Positions 1 through 5,033 of a stretch of 5,365 nucleotides of DNA are shown piece after piece. The notes under the pieces were generated by a model, which saw only the letters and a program-made list of their open reading frames with translations, did no database searches and was not told the DNA's origin. The stretch's first letter is position 1. Every line of letters begins with the position of its first letter. This DNA comes from Verrucomicrobiota bacterium. Its GTDB lineage: Bacteria; Verrucomicrobiota; Verrucomicrobiia; Limisphaerales; JAHEOI01. Location: the NCBI GenBank assembly GCA_018610125.1, contig JAHEOI010000362.1, positions 1 to 5,365 on the forward strand. Reading direction: 5' to 3'. The position numbers and the translations under genes were made by a program.

Positions 1-166
1 AAACGAAGTCCAACAGGTGGTCCGGAGCTCCCAACAAGGCACGTTGGCCTGGCTGGCCATTCTGCCGGGTGTGATGGTGCTCTGCTACGTCGCGTTGATC
101 CTCTATTTCCGATCCAAAGGCGGCTACAAAGCGGAAGAGCTCTCCGCCGAGCCAAGTCAAGAATAG
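1..166 (+). CDS. C-terminal end of a membrane transporter, probably MFS family (partial)
   Basis: Only the last 54 codons are in the window; the frame starts at base 2 and stops with TAG at 164-166. The fragment opens with a short polar stretch, then has one hydrophobic helix (about fragment residues 14-35, from TLAWLAI to ALILYF) containing LPG, and ends in a positively charged cytoplasmic-looking tail (FRSKGGYKAEEL) followed by a short acidic end. A last transmembrane helix followed by R/K residues and a short tail is how many 12-helix major facilitator or related solute symporters end. The GGYKAEEL tail resembles sugar-transporter-like MFS proteins of planctomycetes as I remember them, but no signature motif of the family lies in this fragment, so the substrate cannot be given. 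It is followed 82 bases later by a well-formed terminator, so it is the last gene of its transcript. A different polytopic membrane protein remains possible. Confidence 0.55.
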   Translation, partial: NEVQQVVRSSQQGTLAWLAILPGVMVLCYVALILYFRSKGGYKAEELSAEPSQE

Positions 167-248
167 CGCACCTGGCGCGGTGAGCTGAAACAGAAGATTC
201 CAACACTCAAAAGCCGCTGCAAGAGCGGACAAAAGCGTTGTAAATAAT

Positions 249-286
249 GGTCATGGTCGGCTTGGCTCCGTCGGCCATGGCCTTTT
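249..286 (+). terminator. Rho-independent terminator of the transporter gene
   Basis: Arms 249-261 and 270-282 form a continuous 13-bp stem around an 8-base loop and are followed by TTTT at 283-286. Three of the pairs are G-U wobbles on the plus-strand RNA and would be A-C mismatches on the minus-strand RNA, so the structure is directional and fits the upstream plus-strand gene. Confidence 0.8.
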
Positions 287-453
287 ATGGTCAATCGAGG
301 CCAAGCGCTTAATAAAACGTATCCATACCTCATCGTTACCCTGATTGGCTCGAAGCAATCTCTATAAGTACATTTCCTTATTAACGTCCTGCTCGACCCC
401 GTATCCGCCACCGACAATCGCCGCCATCCAAGCGTTAAGGCTCTGAAAAGAAA
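287..453. other. Spacer with no recognisable gene
   Basis: Between the terminator and the HAD remnant I see no credible coding region, promoter or RNA gene. Short open stretches on the minus strand lack ribosome binding sites and recognisable motifs. This may be decayed sequence that once belonged to the truncated minus-strand gene next to it, but no reading frame here continues that protein convincingly. Confidence 0.4.
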
Positions 454-603
454 TTATTGCGAGCCACCATACTCCTCAAAGAGTCGACGGCCGGCCGTTT
501 CAGTCCCATACGAATTGTGCAGGTCCCGCCAAAAGCTCCGCCCCTCGAAAATGACGCCATCCATGTCAAACAGCGCCAGACCGATCAGACGTTGCGAGCT
601 CAT
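454..603 (-). pseudogene. Truncated N-terminus of a HAD-superfamily phosphatase
   Basis: Reading from the ATG at 603 down, 49 codons encode a classical HAD start: a hydrophobic beta strand (LIGLALF) running into motif I, DMDGV, with nucleophile Asp13 and acid/base Asp15, followed by IFEGRSFWRDLHNSYGTE, a pattern like the phosphoserine-phosphatase-like (HAD-IB type) enzymes. A TAA stop follows at 454-456. HAD enzymes normally need about 200 or more residues to supply motif II (Ser/Thr), motif III (Lys) and the acidic motif IV; none of these is present here and I could not find them downstream in another frame. An AAGGTG sequence lies 7 bases before the ATG, so this start looks original; the frame is also open further upstream to 666 without family-like sequence. 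The stub could not be an active phosphatase. It is best read as the remains of a gene cut by deletion or rearrangement. A translated short peptide cannot be excluded. Confidence 0.6.
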
Positions 604-686
604 GGTAGGCACCTTGGCGGCAAGCAAGCCCAATGGCAAGTCATGTGGCCAACTGACGTAACCCAAACCGCCCGGGCTGCCGTGTA

Positions 687-785
687 TTACCCCGTGAAAT
701 CAAGTTCCCGATTTCCTCTGATCATCGTCAATTCACCACATTGACACCGCACAAGTGGTCCTGCGGCCTCTATTTCACGGGGTAA
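687..785. repeat. Nested inverted-repeat element (14-bp outer arms, inner hairpin)
   Basis: TTACCCCGTGAAAT at 687-700 is perfectly repeated in inverted form at 772-785. Inside it, 735-743 and 752-759 form a second stem (ACCAC, bulged A, TTG against CAAGTGGT) around an 8-base loop. The whole 99-base unit could fold as one long structured RNA or be a small mobile repeat of MITE or REP type. Minus-strand open reading frame across it (887-687) has no recognisable motif, and its stop falls in one of the arms, so I do not call it a gene. Confidence 0.6.
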
Positions 786-866
786 AGATTGCCGAATCTG
801 CCCGATACCTTCGGCATTCAGATGAAACAGCCAGGCTTCCCCCGGGCTTCCCCAGGATCGCCATGG

Positions 867-896
867 TTGCCAAGCGACTCTAATCAATGTTAATAT
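867..896 (+). promoter_or_regulatory. Possible sigma70-like promoter for the TIR gene
   Basis: TTGCCA (867-872) is followed after 18 bases by TAATAT (891-896), or after 17 bases by TTAATA (890-895). The local sequence is AT-rich just downstream of GC-rich sequence. Transcription would begin near 903, about 10-15 bases before the AAGGAG ribosome binding site at 917-922. Box matches are moderate and the call rests on position and spacing only. Confidence 0.4.
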
Positions 897-910
897 CTTG
901 TATCGGATTT

Positions 911-927
911 ATAAGCAAGGAGACGAC
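911..927 (+). repeat. Left copy of imperfect direct repeat flanking the TIR ORF
   Basis: ATAAGCAAGGAGACGAC here matches ATAAGCAAGCGACGAC at 2102-2117 with one substitution and one gap. The copy contains the ribosome binding site and, at 912-914, the TAA that bounds the TIR frame upstream. Confidence 0.55.
917..922 (+). promoter_or_regulatory. Strong Shine-Dalgarno, aimed at the ATG at 929 and not at the TIR start
   Basis: AAGGAG stands 6 bases before an ATG at 929-931. That ATG is out of frame with the TIR protein, whose first in-frame ATG at 975 has only a weak AAGAGA (957-962) 12 bases before it. This site therefore decides how translation starts here: on a leader ORF first, or on a TIR frame disrupted by an indel. 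Confidence 0.6.
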
Positions 928-928
928 G

Positions 929-1027
929 ATGCACGCCGGAATCCAAACCGGGCGAAAAGAGAATTACAGCCTCTATGACATACGAGGATTTACCAAGCGC
1001 GCTAAAAAAGGTTTTGGAGAACCATGA
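929..1027 (+). CDS. Possible 32-residue leader peptide overlapping the TIR gene
   Basis: An ATG with the best ribosome binding site of the region (AAGGAG, 6-base spacing) opens a frame of 33 codons including the stop, ending with TGA at 1025-1027. It encodes a basic peptide (MHAGIQTGRKENYSLYDIRG and on, with many Lys/Arg). It overlaps the first 53 bases of the TIR coding sequence in another frame. I recognise no family. It could be a genuine leader that couples or throttles TIR translation, or its first part could be the true TIR N-terminus separated by a one-base indel. The latter part, inside the TIR gene, is probably just the shadow of that gene. Confidence 0.3.
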   Translation: MHAGIQTGRKENYSLYDIRGFTKRAKKGFGEP

Positions 1028-2105
1028 TCCCCCTCTCACCTCGACCGAGAAGCTCCAAAAGTATCATCAACAAAACGAAGATTGGACCCGCATTCAAGGA
1101 GTAGGCCCGCGGTATGCCGAGCTTCTTGACTCCGTCGTGGCCAACGACACTCGTAAGGACATCTTCGTCAGCCACAAGCATGAGGACGCGCCGATCGCCC
1201 AGGCCTTCGTCGAGGAACTGAAGCATTGGGGCATCGCCCCGGGACGGATCTTTCTCTCATCGAGTGCCACAAACGGGCCGGTAATTGGAGAAAACCTCGA
1301 TGCCGAACTGAAGAAGGCCCTTCAAGAATGCCGCGTTTTGTTTTTCCTCTACACCTCCGGCCATGCCGATTGGTCTTGGTGCGTTTACGAAATCGGCCTG
1401 GCGAATCATCCGGAGAGAAACACGCGAGTGGTCTGCTTGAAGCTCACAAGCCAGCCGCTTTTGCCCATGATCAATCAAGACATCGTCGTAGAGTTTTCGC
1501 AAACCGATTTCGAACGCTTCGGCTACCAATTCCACAAACAGCCCGGCTTTTTATCCGATACGGATGCGTTTGCTCCGCAGATGGCGGACGACGCCGCGAC
1601 AAATCGCGGACGCGCCCTTCATCAGCACATGAAGGAGCTGATCGGAGAAGCAAAGCAGAAGTCGCGTTGGGGGAGTTTCCGAATCCGCCTGTCAGCCGAG
1701 ACAGCTTCCAAGCTGGAAGCATTGCCGAATCGAGAGCAACTCTCTTCCCTCGACCGTCCGTTGGATAAAAGGGCGCAGATCCTTTCTGCCGATCGTTGGG
1801 CCATCGAGCACTTCGGGTTTGCGGATTTTACCGATGGGCTTACCATTGCCGATTTGCTTGAACGATGGAAGACCGAATTGGATGAGGGCCAAGAATTAAG
1901 CCAGGAATGGGTCCGAGAATTATGCGAGGAGATGTGGGCCATCGTCACAGATCGGCCTCCCGAACTTAAATGGGCGCCTTTAAAAAGCGCTCGGCCTCAA
2001 AGTAACAACCTTTGGGTCTATCCTGTTATCTGCCAATACTGGCGGAATCAGGACGGAACACGTGATTTTGACGCTTACGTCTTTTACGTGCCACCCCCGA
2101 GATAA
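975..2105 (+). CDS. TIR-domain protein, probable NAD-cleaving defence-type effector with unknown C-terminal domain
   Basis: 376 residues, no signal peptide or membrane helix, so cytosolic. Residues 61-71 (KDIFVSHKHED) are the first strand and box 1 of a TIR domain; 91-97 (RIFLSSS) and 101-107 (GPVIGEN) follow, then 119-126 as a buried strand (CRVLFFLY), and 133-143 (WSWCVYEIGLA) is the W-C-x-x-E signature. Glu139 is the expected catalytic glutamate of NAD-hydrolysing TIR domains. Domain end is near residue 180. Residues 1-60 are helical, with IQGVGPRYAELL (40-51) resembling a single helix-hairpin-helix turn. Residues about 230-376 form a separate domain with Trp-rich C-terminal strands that I do not recognise; it may sense a trigger or mediate assembly. 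TIR enzymes in bacteria commonly act in anti-phage defence by destroying NAD or making signal nucleotides, but activity here is inferred. No Thoeris, SPARTA or CBASS partner gene is beside it. The start at 975 is the only in-frame ATG before residue 165; its ribosome binding site is weak. Confidence 0.85.
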   Translation: MTYEDLPSALKKVLENHDPPLTSTEKLQKYHQQNEDWTRIQGVGPRYAELLDSVVANDTRKDIFVSHKHEDAPIAQAFVEELKHWGIAPGRIFLSSSATNGPVIGENLDAELKKALQECRVLFFLYTSGHADWSWCVYEIGLANHPERNTRVVCLKLTSQPLLPMINQDIVVEFSQTDFERFGYQFHKQPGFLSDTDAFAPQMADDAATNRGRALHQHMKELIGEAKQKSRWGSFRIRLSAETASKLEALPNREQLSSLDRPLDKRAQILSADRWAIEHFGFADFTDGLTIADLLERWKTELDEGQELSQEWVRELCEEMWAIVTDRPPELKWAPLKSARPQSNNLWVYPVICQYWRNQDGTRDFDAYVFYVPPPR

Positions 2106-2117
2106 GCAAGCGACGAC
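2102..2117 (+). repeat. Right copy of imperfect direct repeat flanking the TIR ORF
   Basis: The copy begins on the stop codon of the TIR gene (TAA 2103-2105). The two TAA triplets are 1191 bases apart, a multiple of three, so the repeat frames the ORF from stop to stop. Confidence 0.55.
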
Positions 2118-2540
2118 ACCTGATCCAGACCAAGGAACCTGCCAACATCAAAAGCTGCGATTGAGTCCATTAACATGGGCGCTGCTCGTCCATCCTCCTT
2201 CCGACCAAACAGCGCCCGAAGGTTCGCCCGCTTTCGCCTCACCCAAGGCCCCTCGAAAGTCCATTTCAATCACTGCGGCCCATAATGGCGGCACACAGAC
2301 GGAAGAATGCGCGGTCGCCAGGGAGCTGCCGCCCCAACCACGGGTGCGGCACTGAGGTTAAGACCGATCGGAAAATGCGCATCTCTGACTCGCCCTTACA
2401 GGGCTTAATTCGTCTGCGTTTCGGTTCCTCCAGGTAGAACCCTGCGCTATCTTAATCCGCACCTTCGGCACTCTCGAACAATGCCCAAACGGGGCAACTC
2501 CATGTAGTCTCCAGGGCTTGAAAAATTTCCCTCATTTATC
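2118..2540. repeat. Non-coding spacer with a mosaic of short hairpins (planctomycete-type interspersed repeat)
   Basis: No credible gene is present. Several compact hairpins follow one another: 2328-2350 (GCCGC-CCC against GGG-T-GCGGC, one bulge), 2392-2404 (GCCCT TAC AGGGC), 2431-2444 (CAGG against CCTG, decayed), 2459-2471 (GCACC TTC GGCAC, held by wobbles on the minus strand) and 2482-2496 (TGCCC AAACG GGGCA). Similar strings of small hairpins with TTC or CAG-type loops are, from memory, common between genes of Pirellulaceae. No clear U-tracted terminator for the TIR gene is visible, though the hairpins may slow transcription. Confidence 0.5.
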
Positions 2541-2565
2541 TGATTAATTATTACTTAATCCCTGC

Positions 2566-2580
2566 ATGACAATTTGTCAT
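2566..2580. promoter_or_regulatory. Operator-like palindrome over the -35 box
   Basis: ATGACAA-T-TTGTCAT is a perfect inverted repeat with a one-base centre. Its right arm contains the TTGTCA -35 box of the promoter starting at 2574, so a protein bound here would block RNA polymerase. No cognate regulator gene lies in the window. Confidence 0.5.
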
Positions 2581-2603
2581 TGTAAACCTTACACGAATAC
2601 AAT
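2574..2603 (+). promoter_or_regulatory. Sigma70-like promoter P1 of the propeller gene
   Basis: TTGTCA (2574-2579), 18-base spacer, TACAAT (2598-2603); each box matches the consensus at five of six positions in an AT-rich setting. Transcription would start near 2610 and leave an untranslated leader of about 215 bases. Confidence 0.55.
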
Positions 2604-2627
2604 TGCTTTTTTTGTTTCTATTTACGT

Positions 2628-2655
2628 CTGACAGGCTCCAACGCCGAAGTATATT
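2628..2655 (+). promoter_or_regulatory. Second possible promoter P2 of the propeller gene
   Basis: CTGACA (2628-2633), 16-base spacer, TATATT (2650-2655), again five of six at each box. A start near 2662 would still leave a leader of about 160 bases. Confidence 0.4.
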
Positions 2656-2671
2656 GTATCAGAGTTAAGTT

Positions 2672-2751
2672 GGCGTACGCCTAAGTCGTTTACACCAATT
2701 ACGATCCGGTACATTTGGTGTTTCGCTTACGGATTCACCCTTATTGTGAAT
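2672..2751 (+). promoter_or_regulatory. Structured 5' leader of the propeller gene
   Basis: Three inverted repeats follow one another: the palindrome GGCGTACGCC (2672-2681), ACACCAA / TTGGTGT (2692-2698 and 2715-2721) and ATTCAC / GTGAAT (2733-2738 and 2746-2751). The last is followed by TTCTTT. They lie between both candidate promoters and the ribosome binding site. No known riboswitch consensus is recognisable; a structural control element or stability hairpins are possible. Confidence 0.35.
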
Positions 2752-2800
2752 TTCTTTAACTAACGATAGGATTCGGATGAAAAGTTAAAAACCAAAACAC

Positions 2801-2818
2801 AAAGGAGTAATAAGGAGG
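2801..2818 (+). promoter_or_regulatory. Tandem Shine-Dalgarno sequences of the propeller gene
   Basis: AAAGGAG (2801-2807) is followed by AAGGAGG (2812-2818). The second is an almost full anti-16S match, 6 bases before the ATG at 2825, and fixes that start. The first has no start codon at a useful distance and may act as a standby site. Confidence 0.75.
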
Positions 2819-2824
2819 ACATTT

Positions 2825-4531
2825 ATGAACACTATCTCGCTGAATTCGTCTGTACGCGCTATCGTTGCGGCCGTGAGCACGGTCACTATGTTATCGACGA
2901 GTGTGTCCGCTCAGGACAGTACGGAATTCCCGCAGATTCCGGACAAATACCGACATATGGTTCCGGAAGAGCTTGAAAACCGGAAAAACCTGATGAGCGG
3001 GCATTCCGGGGCACTTCATGCCACGGCACTTGGTATGGACGATGTATCGGGTAAGGCCATTCCGGACGTGAATCGCGCATCCGAGGAGGCCCCACCCGAC
3101 AGAAGCGGCGACGTTGAGATCAGTGCCGGCTTTGAAATGGAGAACCAGCCGGTAGTCGTGAGCAATCCCCAAGATCGGGACCATCTTGTGACCACAGCTC
3201 GCAGGCGTTTCTTTGATTCCCGCGTCGCTGCGTTTTATAGCTCCGACGGGGGCCAGAAATGGTCGGATCCCGTTAACCTACCCCGGTTCCATAGCACCGA
3301 AGACGGGGAAGCCGAAGTCTTGAACAGTCACCCTGTGGTGGCTTATGGCCCCGAGGGCGACCGAGTCTATTGCGCCTACATGGATATCCTCTTCAAACTC
3401 GAATTCAAAGAAGACCGGATTATATTCAAGGAGGACGTCGATATCGTCGTGAGCCATTCTGATGATAATGGGAAGACTTGGTCTGATCCCGAACAAGCCC
3501 TCGATGGAAAGGCGACAAAGCTTGAACTCATCTTCGAGCCGTGTTGCGACATTAAGAGGCAGGAGGGATTCGTGTATGACAAGCCCTGGATCCGGACTGC
3601 TCCCGATCAGGCAAACCGGGTTTACATTACCGCAACGCGGTTGGATGATTTCTATCCGTTCGCCCGACACATCACCTTTACCCGGTCCGATTCGCGAGGG
3701 GATTCGTGGACGTCGCCCCGGATTCTGGACAGCGGGAGCTTTGAGATCGAAGGCAATCCGGTCGTACACGGCGCTCGTCCCGCCGGAGGTGACGACGGCG
3801 ATGTGTTGGTCGCCTGGTACCATTCGGGCGACGACGGTTGGCTGGAAGGCGAATTCGAGATTCGAACCCGCTTCTCGTCCGACCATGGAAGCACGTGGGA
3901 TTCCATCAACGTCGCGACAGTGGACGAGTTTGAAACGCCGTATTGGCTTGGCCCTGATGCCGCTTACCACGACTGGTGGCAAGCCATGTTCCCGGACGTG
4001 AGACTTGGGCCTGAAGGCAGGGGGCATGTTGTTTATACCCACTCGCCCGAGGAAGGCGGCTTTTTTAGCTCCACTCCGGAAAACGGCGATATTCGCTATG
4101 TCACCAGCAGCGGCGCTCCATATCGTAACTGGACCGCTCCTAACACCATTAGCGTGGATGAAAACCAGAGCGCGCAAGGCTTTGCGGCAATGGCACTCCG
4201 AGGCGATCAACCTCATGTCATTTGGGAGGACCATCGGCCATCGCCCGATGCATTGCCCAACAGTCTCTACGACATTGCCCACACGCGACTGACCGGAGAT
4301 GGTACGTCCTGGAGTCCGGTCCGGTTCATATCCAACGAAACGTCCGTCAGCAGCGAGTTCTTTCCCATCGGCCACATGGGGATCACCCCGATTGCCGGCA
4401 GTACCAGCACCAGTGATGATGTGATGGCATTCGGGGCCTGGACGGATCGGAGTCACGCCGACTCCATCTCGTTTTTTGGCTCGGGATCCAACATATTCGG
4501 CAGCCCCATTGTCTCCGGTGAGACCCCCTAA
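2825..4531 (+). CDS. Secreted BNR/Asp-box protein, sialidase-like six-bladed beta-propeller
   Basis: 568 residues. The first 29 form a Sec signal peptide (hydrophobic stretch RAIVAAVSTVTMLSTSV, cleavage likely after SVSA, before Gln30). Asp-box motifs (S-x-D-x-G-x-T-W) occur at 139-146 (SSDGGQKW), 212-219 (SDDNGKTW), 288-295 (SDSRGDSW, Asp replaced by Ser) and 351-358 (SSDHGSTW). Two decayed copies end at Trp436 and Trp496 (LTGDGTSW). The six tryptophans are 60-78 residues apart, as expected for one per blade of a six-bladed sialidase-type propeller. DKPWI (252-256) is a motif I associate with exported BNR proteins. The arginine triad and Tyr/Glu nucleophile pair of true sialidases cannot be assigned with confidence, so hydrolysis of sialic acid is not established; the protein may act on another polysaccharide or only bind. 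It acts outside the cytoplasmic membrane. It has its own promoters and terminator and no operon partner. Cys183, Cys240 and Cys241 are the only cysteines I see. Confidence 0.85.
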   Translation: MNTISLNSSVRAIVAAVSTVTMLSTSVSAQDSTEFPQIPDKYRHMVPEELENRKNLMSGHSGALHATALGMDDVSGKAIPDVNRASEEAPPDRSGDVEISAGFEMENQPVVVSNPQDRDHLVTTARRRFFDSRVAAFYSSDGGQKWSDPVNLPRFHSTEDGEAEVLNSHPVVAYGPEGDRVYCAYMDILFKLEFKEDRIIFKEDVDIVVSHSDDNGKTWSDPEQALDGKATKLELIFEPCCDIKRQEGFVYDKPWIRTAPDQANRVYITATRLDDFYPFARHITFTRSDSRGDSWTSPRILDSGSFEIEGNPVVHGARPAGGDDGDVLVAWYHSGDDGWLEGEFEIRTRFSSDHGSTWDSINVATVDEFETPYWLGPDAAYHDWWQAMFPDVRLGPEGRGHVVYTHSPEEGGFFSSTPENGDIRYVTSSGAPYRNWTAPNTISVDENQSAQGFAAMALRGDQPHVIWEDHRPSPDALPNSLYDIAHTRLTGDGTSWSPVRFISNETSVSSEFFPIGHMGITPIAGSTSTSDDVMAFGAWTDRSHADSISFFGSGSNIFGSPIVSGETP

Positions 4532-4550
4532 AAACGAGCCTAGTCAATCA

Positions 4551-4580
4551 GGAGCGAGGGGCTTTAATGTCCCTGGCTCC
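4551..4580 (+). other. 3' untranslated hairpin before the terminator
   Basis: Arms 4551-4560 and 4571-4580 pair at nine of ten positions (one G-G mismatch) around a 10-base loop. No T-tract follows. It lies between the stop codon and the terminator and could protect the mRNA 3' end. Confidence 0.5.
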
Positions 4581-4602
4581 ATTGTCACAAGCCGCTAAAC
4601 AC

Positions 4603-4633
4603 CCCGCCAGGCCGGTTGGTCTGGTGGGTTTTT
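4603..4633 (+). terminator. Rho-independent terminator of the propeller gene
   Basis: Arms 4603-4613 and 4618-4628 form an 11-bp GC-rich stem (two G-U wobbles on the plus-strand RNA) with a GGTT loop, followed by TTTTT at 4629-4633 and then CTTG. The wobbles and T-tract show plus-strand direction. Confidence 0.88.
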
Positions 4634-4661
4634 CTTGTTGGGAACGACGCCAACCAACAAG
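4634..4661. repeat. Inverted repeat directly after the terminator
   Basis: CTTGTTGG (4634-4641) is inverted as CCAACAAG (4654-4661) with a 12-base loop, starting right after the T-tract. No T-run follows in either direction, so it is not a second terminator by itself. Confidence 0.5.
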
Positions 4662-4941
4662 GATCGACGGGGAGATCTCACTCGTTGCACCAATTCCTGC
4701 AATCAAGCGGAGGGAATCAAGCGGCTGGCAGCCGCTTCTACTTTGGTCCGGGAAAACCACGAGTAACCTGATCACTGGCTACCTCGAAACGGGCTTGGCA
4801 AATCCATCGCAACCGGGATAAAAGGAGCACCCTGATAGGGACTAACGAACGGACTACTCACGGATAGGGACCCCGTCCTCGGCATCCGGCAGGTGCAATC
4901 CCTTCCGCAGGGGGCGGCAGTCCCCTGCCGACCGTTTATGG
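4662..4941. repeat. Non-coding spacer with REP-like hairpins and short direct repeats
   Basis: No gene is supported. AAGCGGCT GGC AGCCGCTT (4719-4737) is a perfect 8-bp hairpin with a 3-base loop, and its left half belongs to a 10-base direct repeat AATCAAGCGG (4701-4710 and 4715-4724). GATAGGGAC occurs twice (4834-4842 and 4863-4871). GCAGGGG / CCCCTGC (4907-4913 and 4922-4928) is another hairpin. The first hairpin resembles REP-type repeats seen between planctomycete genes. Confidence 0.45.
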
Positions 4942-4957
4942 CAGACCGAGCGGTCTG
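4942..4957. promoter_or_regulatory. TetR-type operator-like palindrome upstream of the P450 gene
   Basis: CAGACCGAGCGGTCTG is a perfect inverted repeat apart from its central AG. Its core AGACC-N4-GGTCT equals the core of the site known for the TetR-family repressor NemR of Escherichia coli. It lies about 46 bases before the -35 box of the P450 promoter. Which regulator binds it is unknown. Confidence 0.4.
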
Positions 4958-5003
4958 TTCCGTTGGAAGTTCCGGGACGTGGCAAGTTAGAGACGTCGCT
5001 TCC

Positions 5004-5033
5004 TTGACAATTTCGCGCTCCTATCGCCATGAT
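5004..5033 (+). promoter_or_regulatory. Sigma70-like promoter of the P450 gene
   Basis: A perfect TTGACA (5004-5009) is followed after 18 bases by CATGAT (5028-5033, four of six). The start would be near 5040, giving a short leader of about 25 bases that holds the ribosome binding site AAGGAG at 5049-5054. Confidence 0.55.

Noticed and set aside
362..427. 21-codon minus-strand stretch (MAAIVGGGYGVEQDVNK and on) downstream of the HAD stub
   Set aside because: It looks protein-like but has no ribosome binding site, stops at once, and I could not link it to HAD sequence or any known family.
687..887. 66-codon minus-strand frame between the HAD stub and the TIR gene
   Set aside because: No good ribosome binding site or known motif; it runs through the nested inverted-repeat element and its stop falls in one of the arms.
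1226..1768. 180-codon plus-strand frame inside the TIR gene
   Set aside because: It is an out-of-frame shadow rich in Arg, Pro and Ser with no recognisable motif, while the TIR frame has clear domain signatures over the same bases.
975..2105. Membership of Thoeris, CBASS or SPARTA for the TIR gene
   Set aside because: No ThsA-type, cyclase, SAVED or Argonaute gene is visible within the window, and the C-terminal region does not resemble those partners.
2062..2355. 97-codon plus-strand frame overlapping the end of the TIR gene
   Set aside because: It starts inside the TIR gene, has biased low-complexity content and runs into the hairpin mosaic; nothing supports translation.
2392..2496. CRISPR array
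   Set aside because: The short hairpins differ in sequence and are not regularly spaced copies of one repeat; no spacers are evident.
3278..4456. 392-codon open frame on the minus strand inside the propeller gene
   Set aside because: It lies fully antisense to a gene with a signal peptide and repeated Asp-boxes, shows no family motif, and its openness follows from the codon use of the plus-strand gene.
4567..4821. 84-codon plus-strand frame after the propeller gene
   Set aside because: It spans the strong terminator at 4603-4633 and several hairpins, which is not compatible with a real gene.
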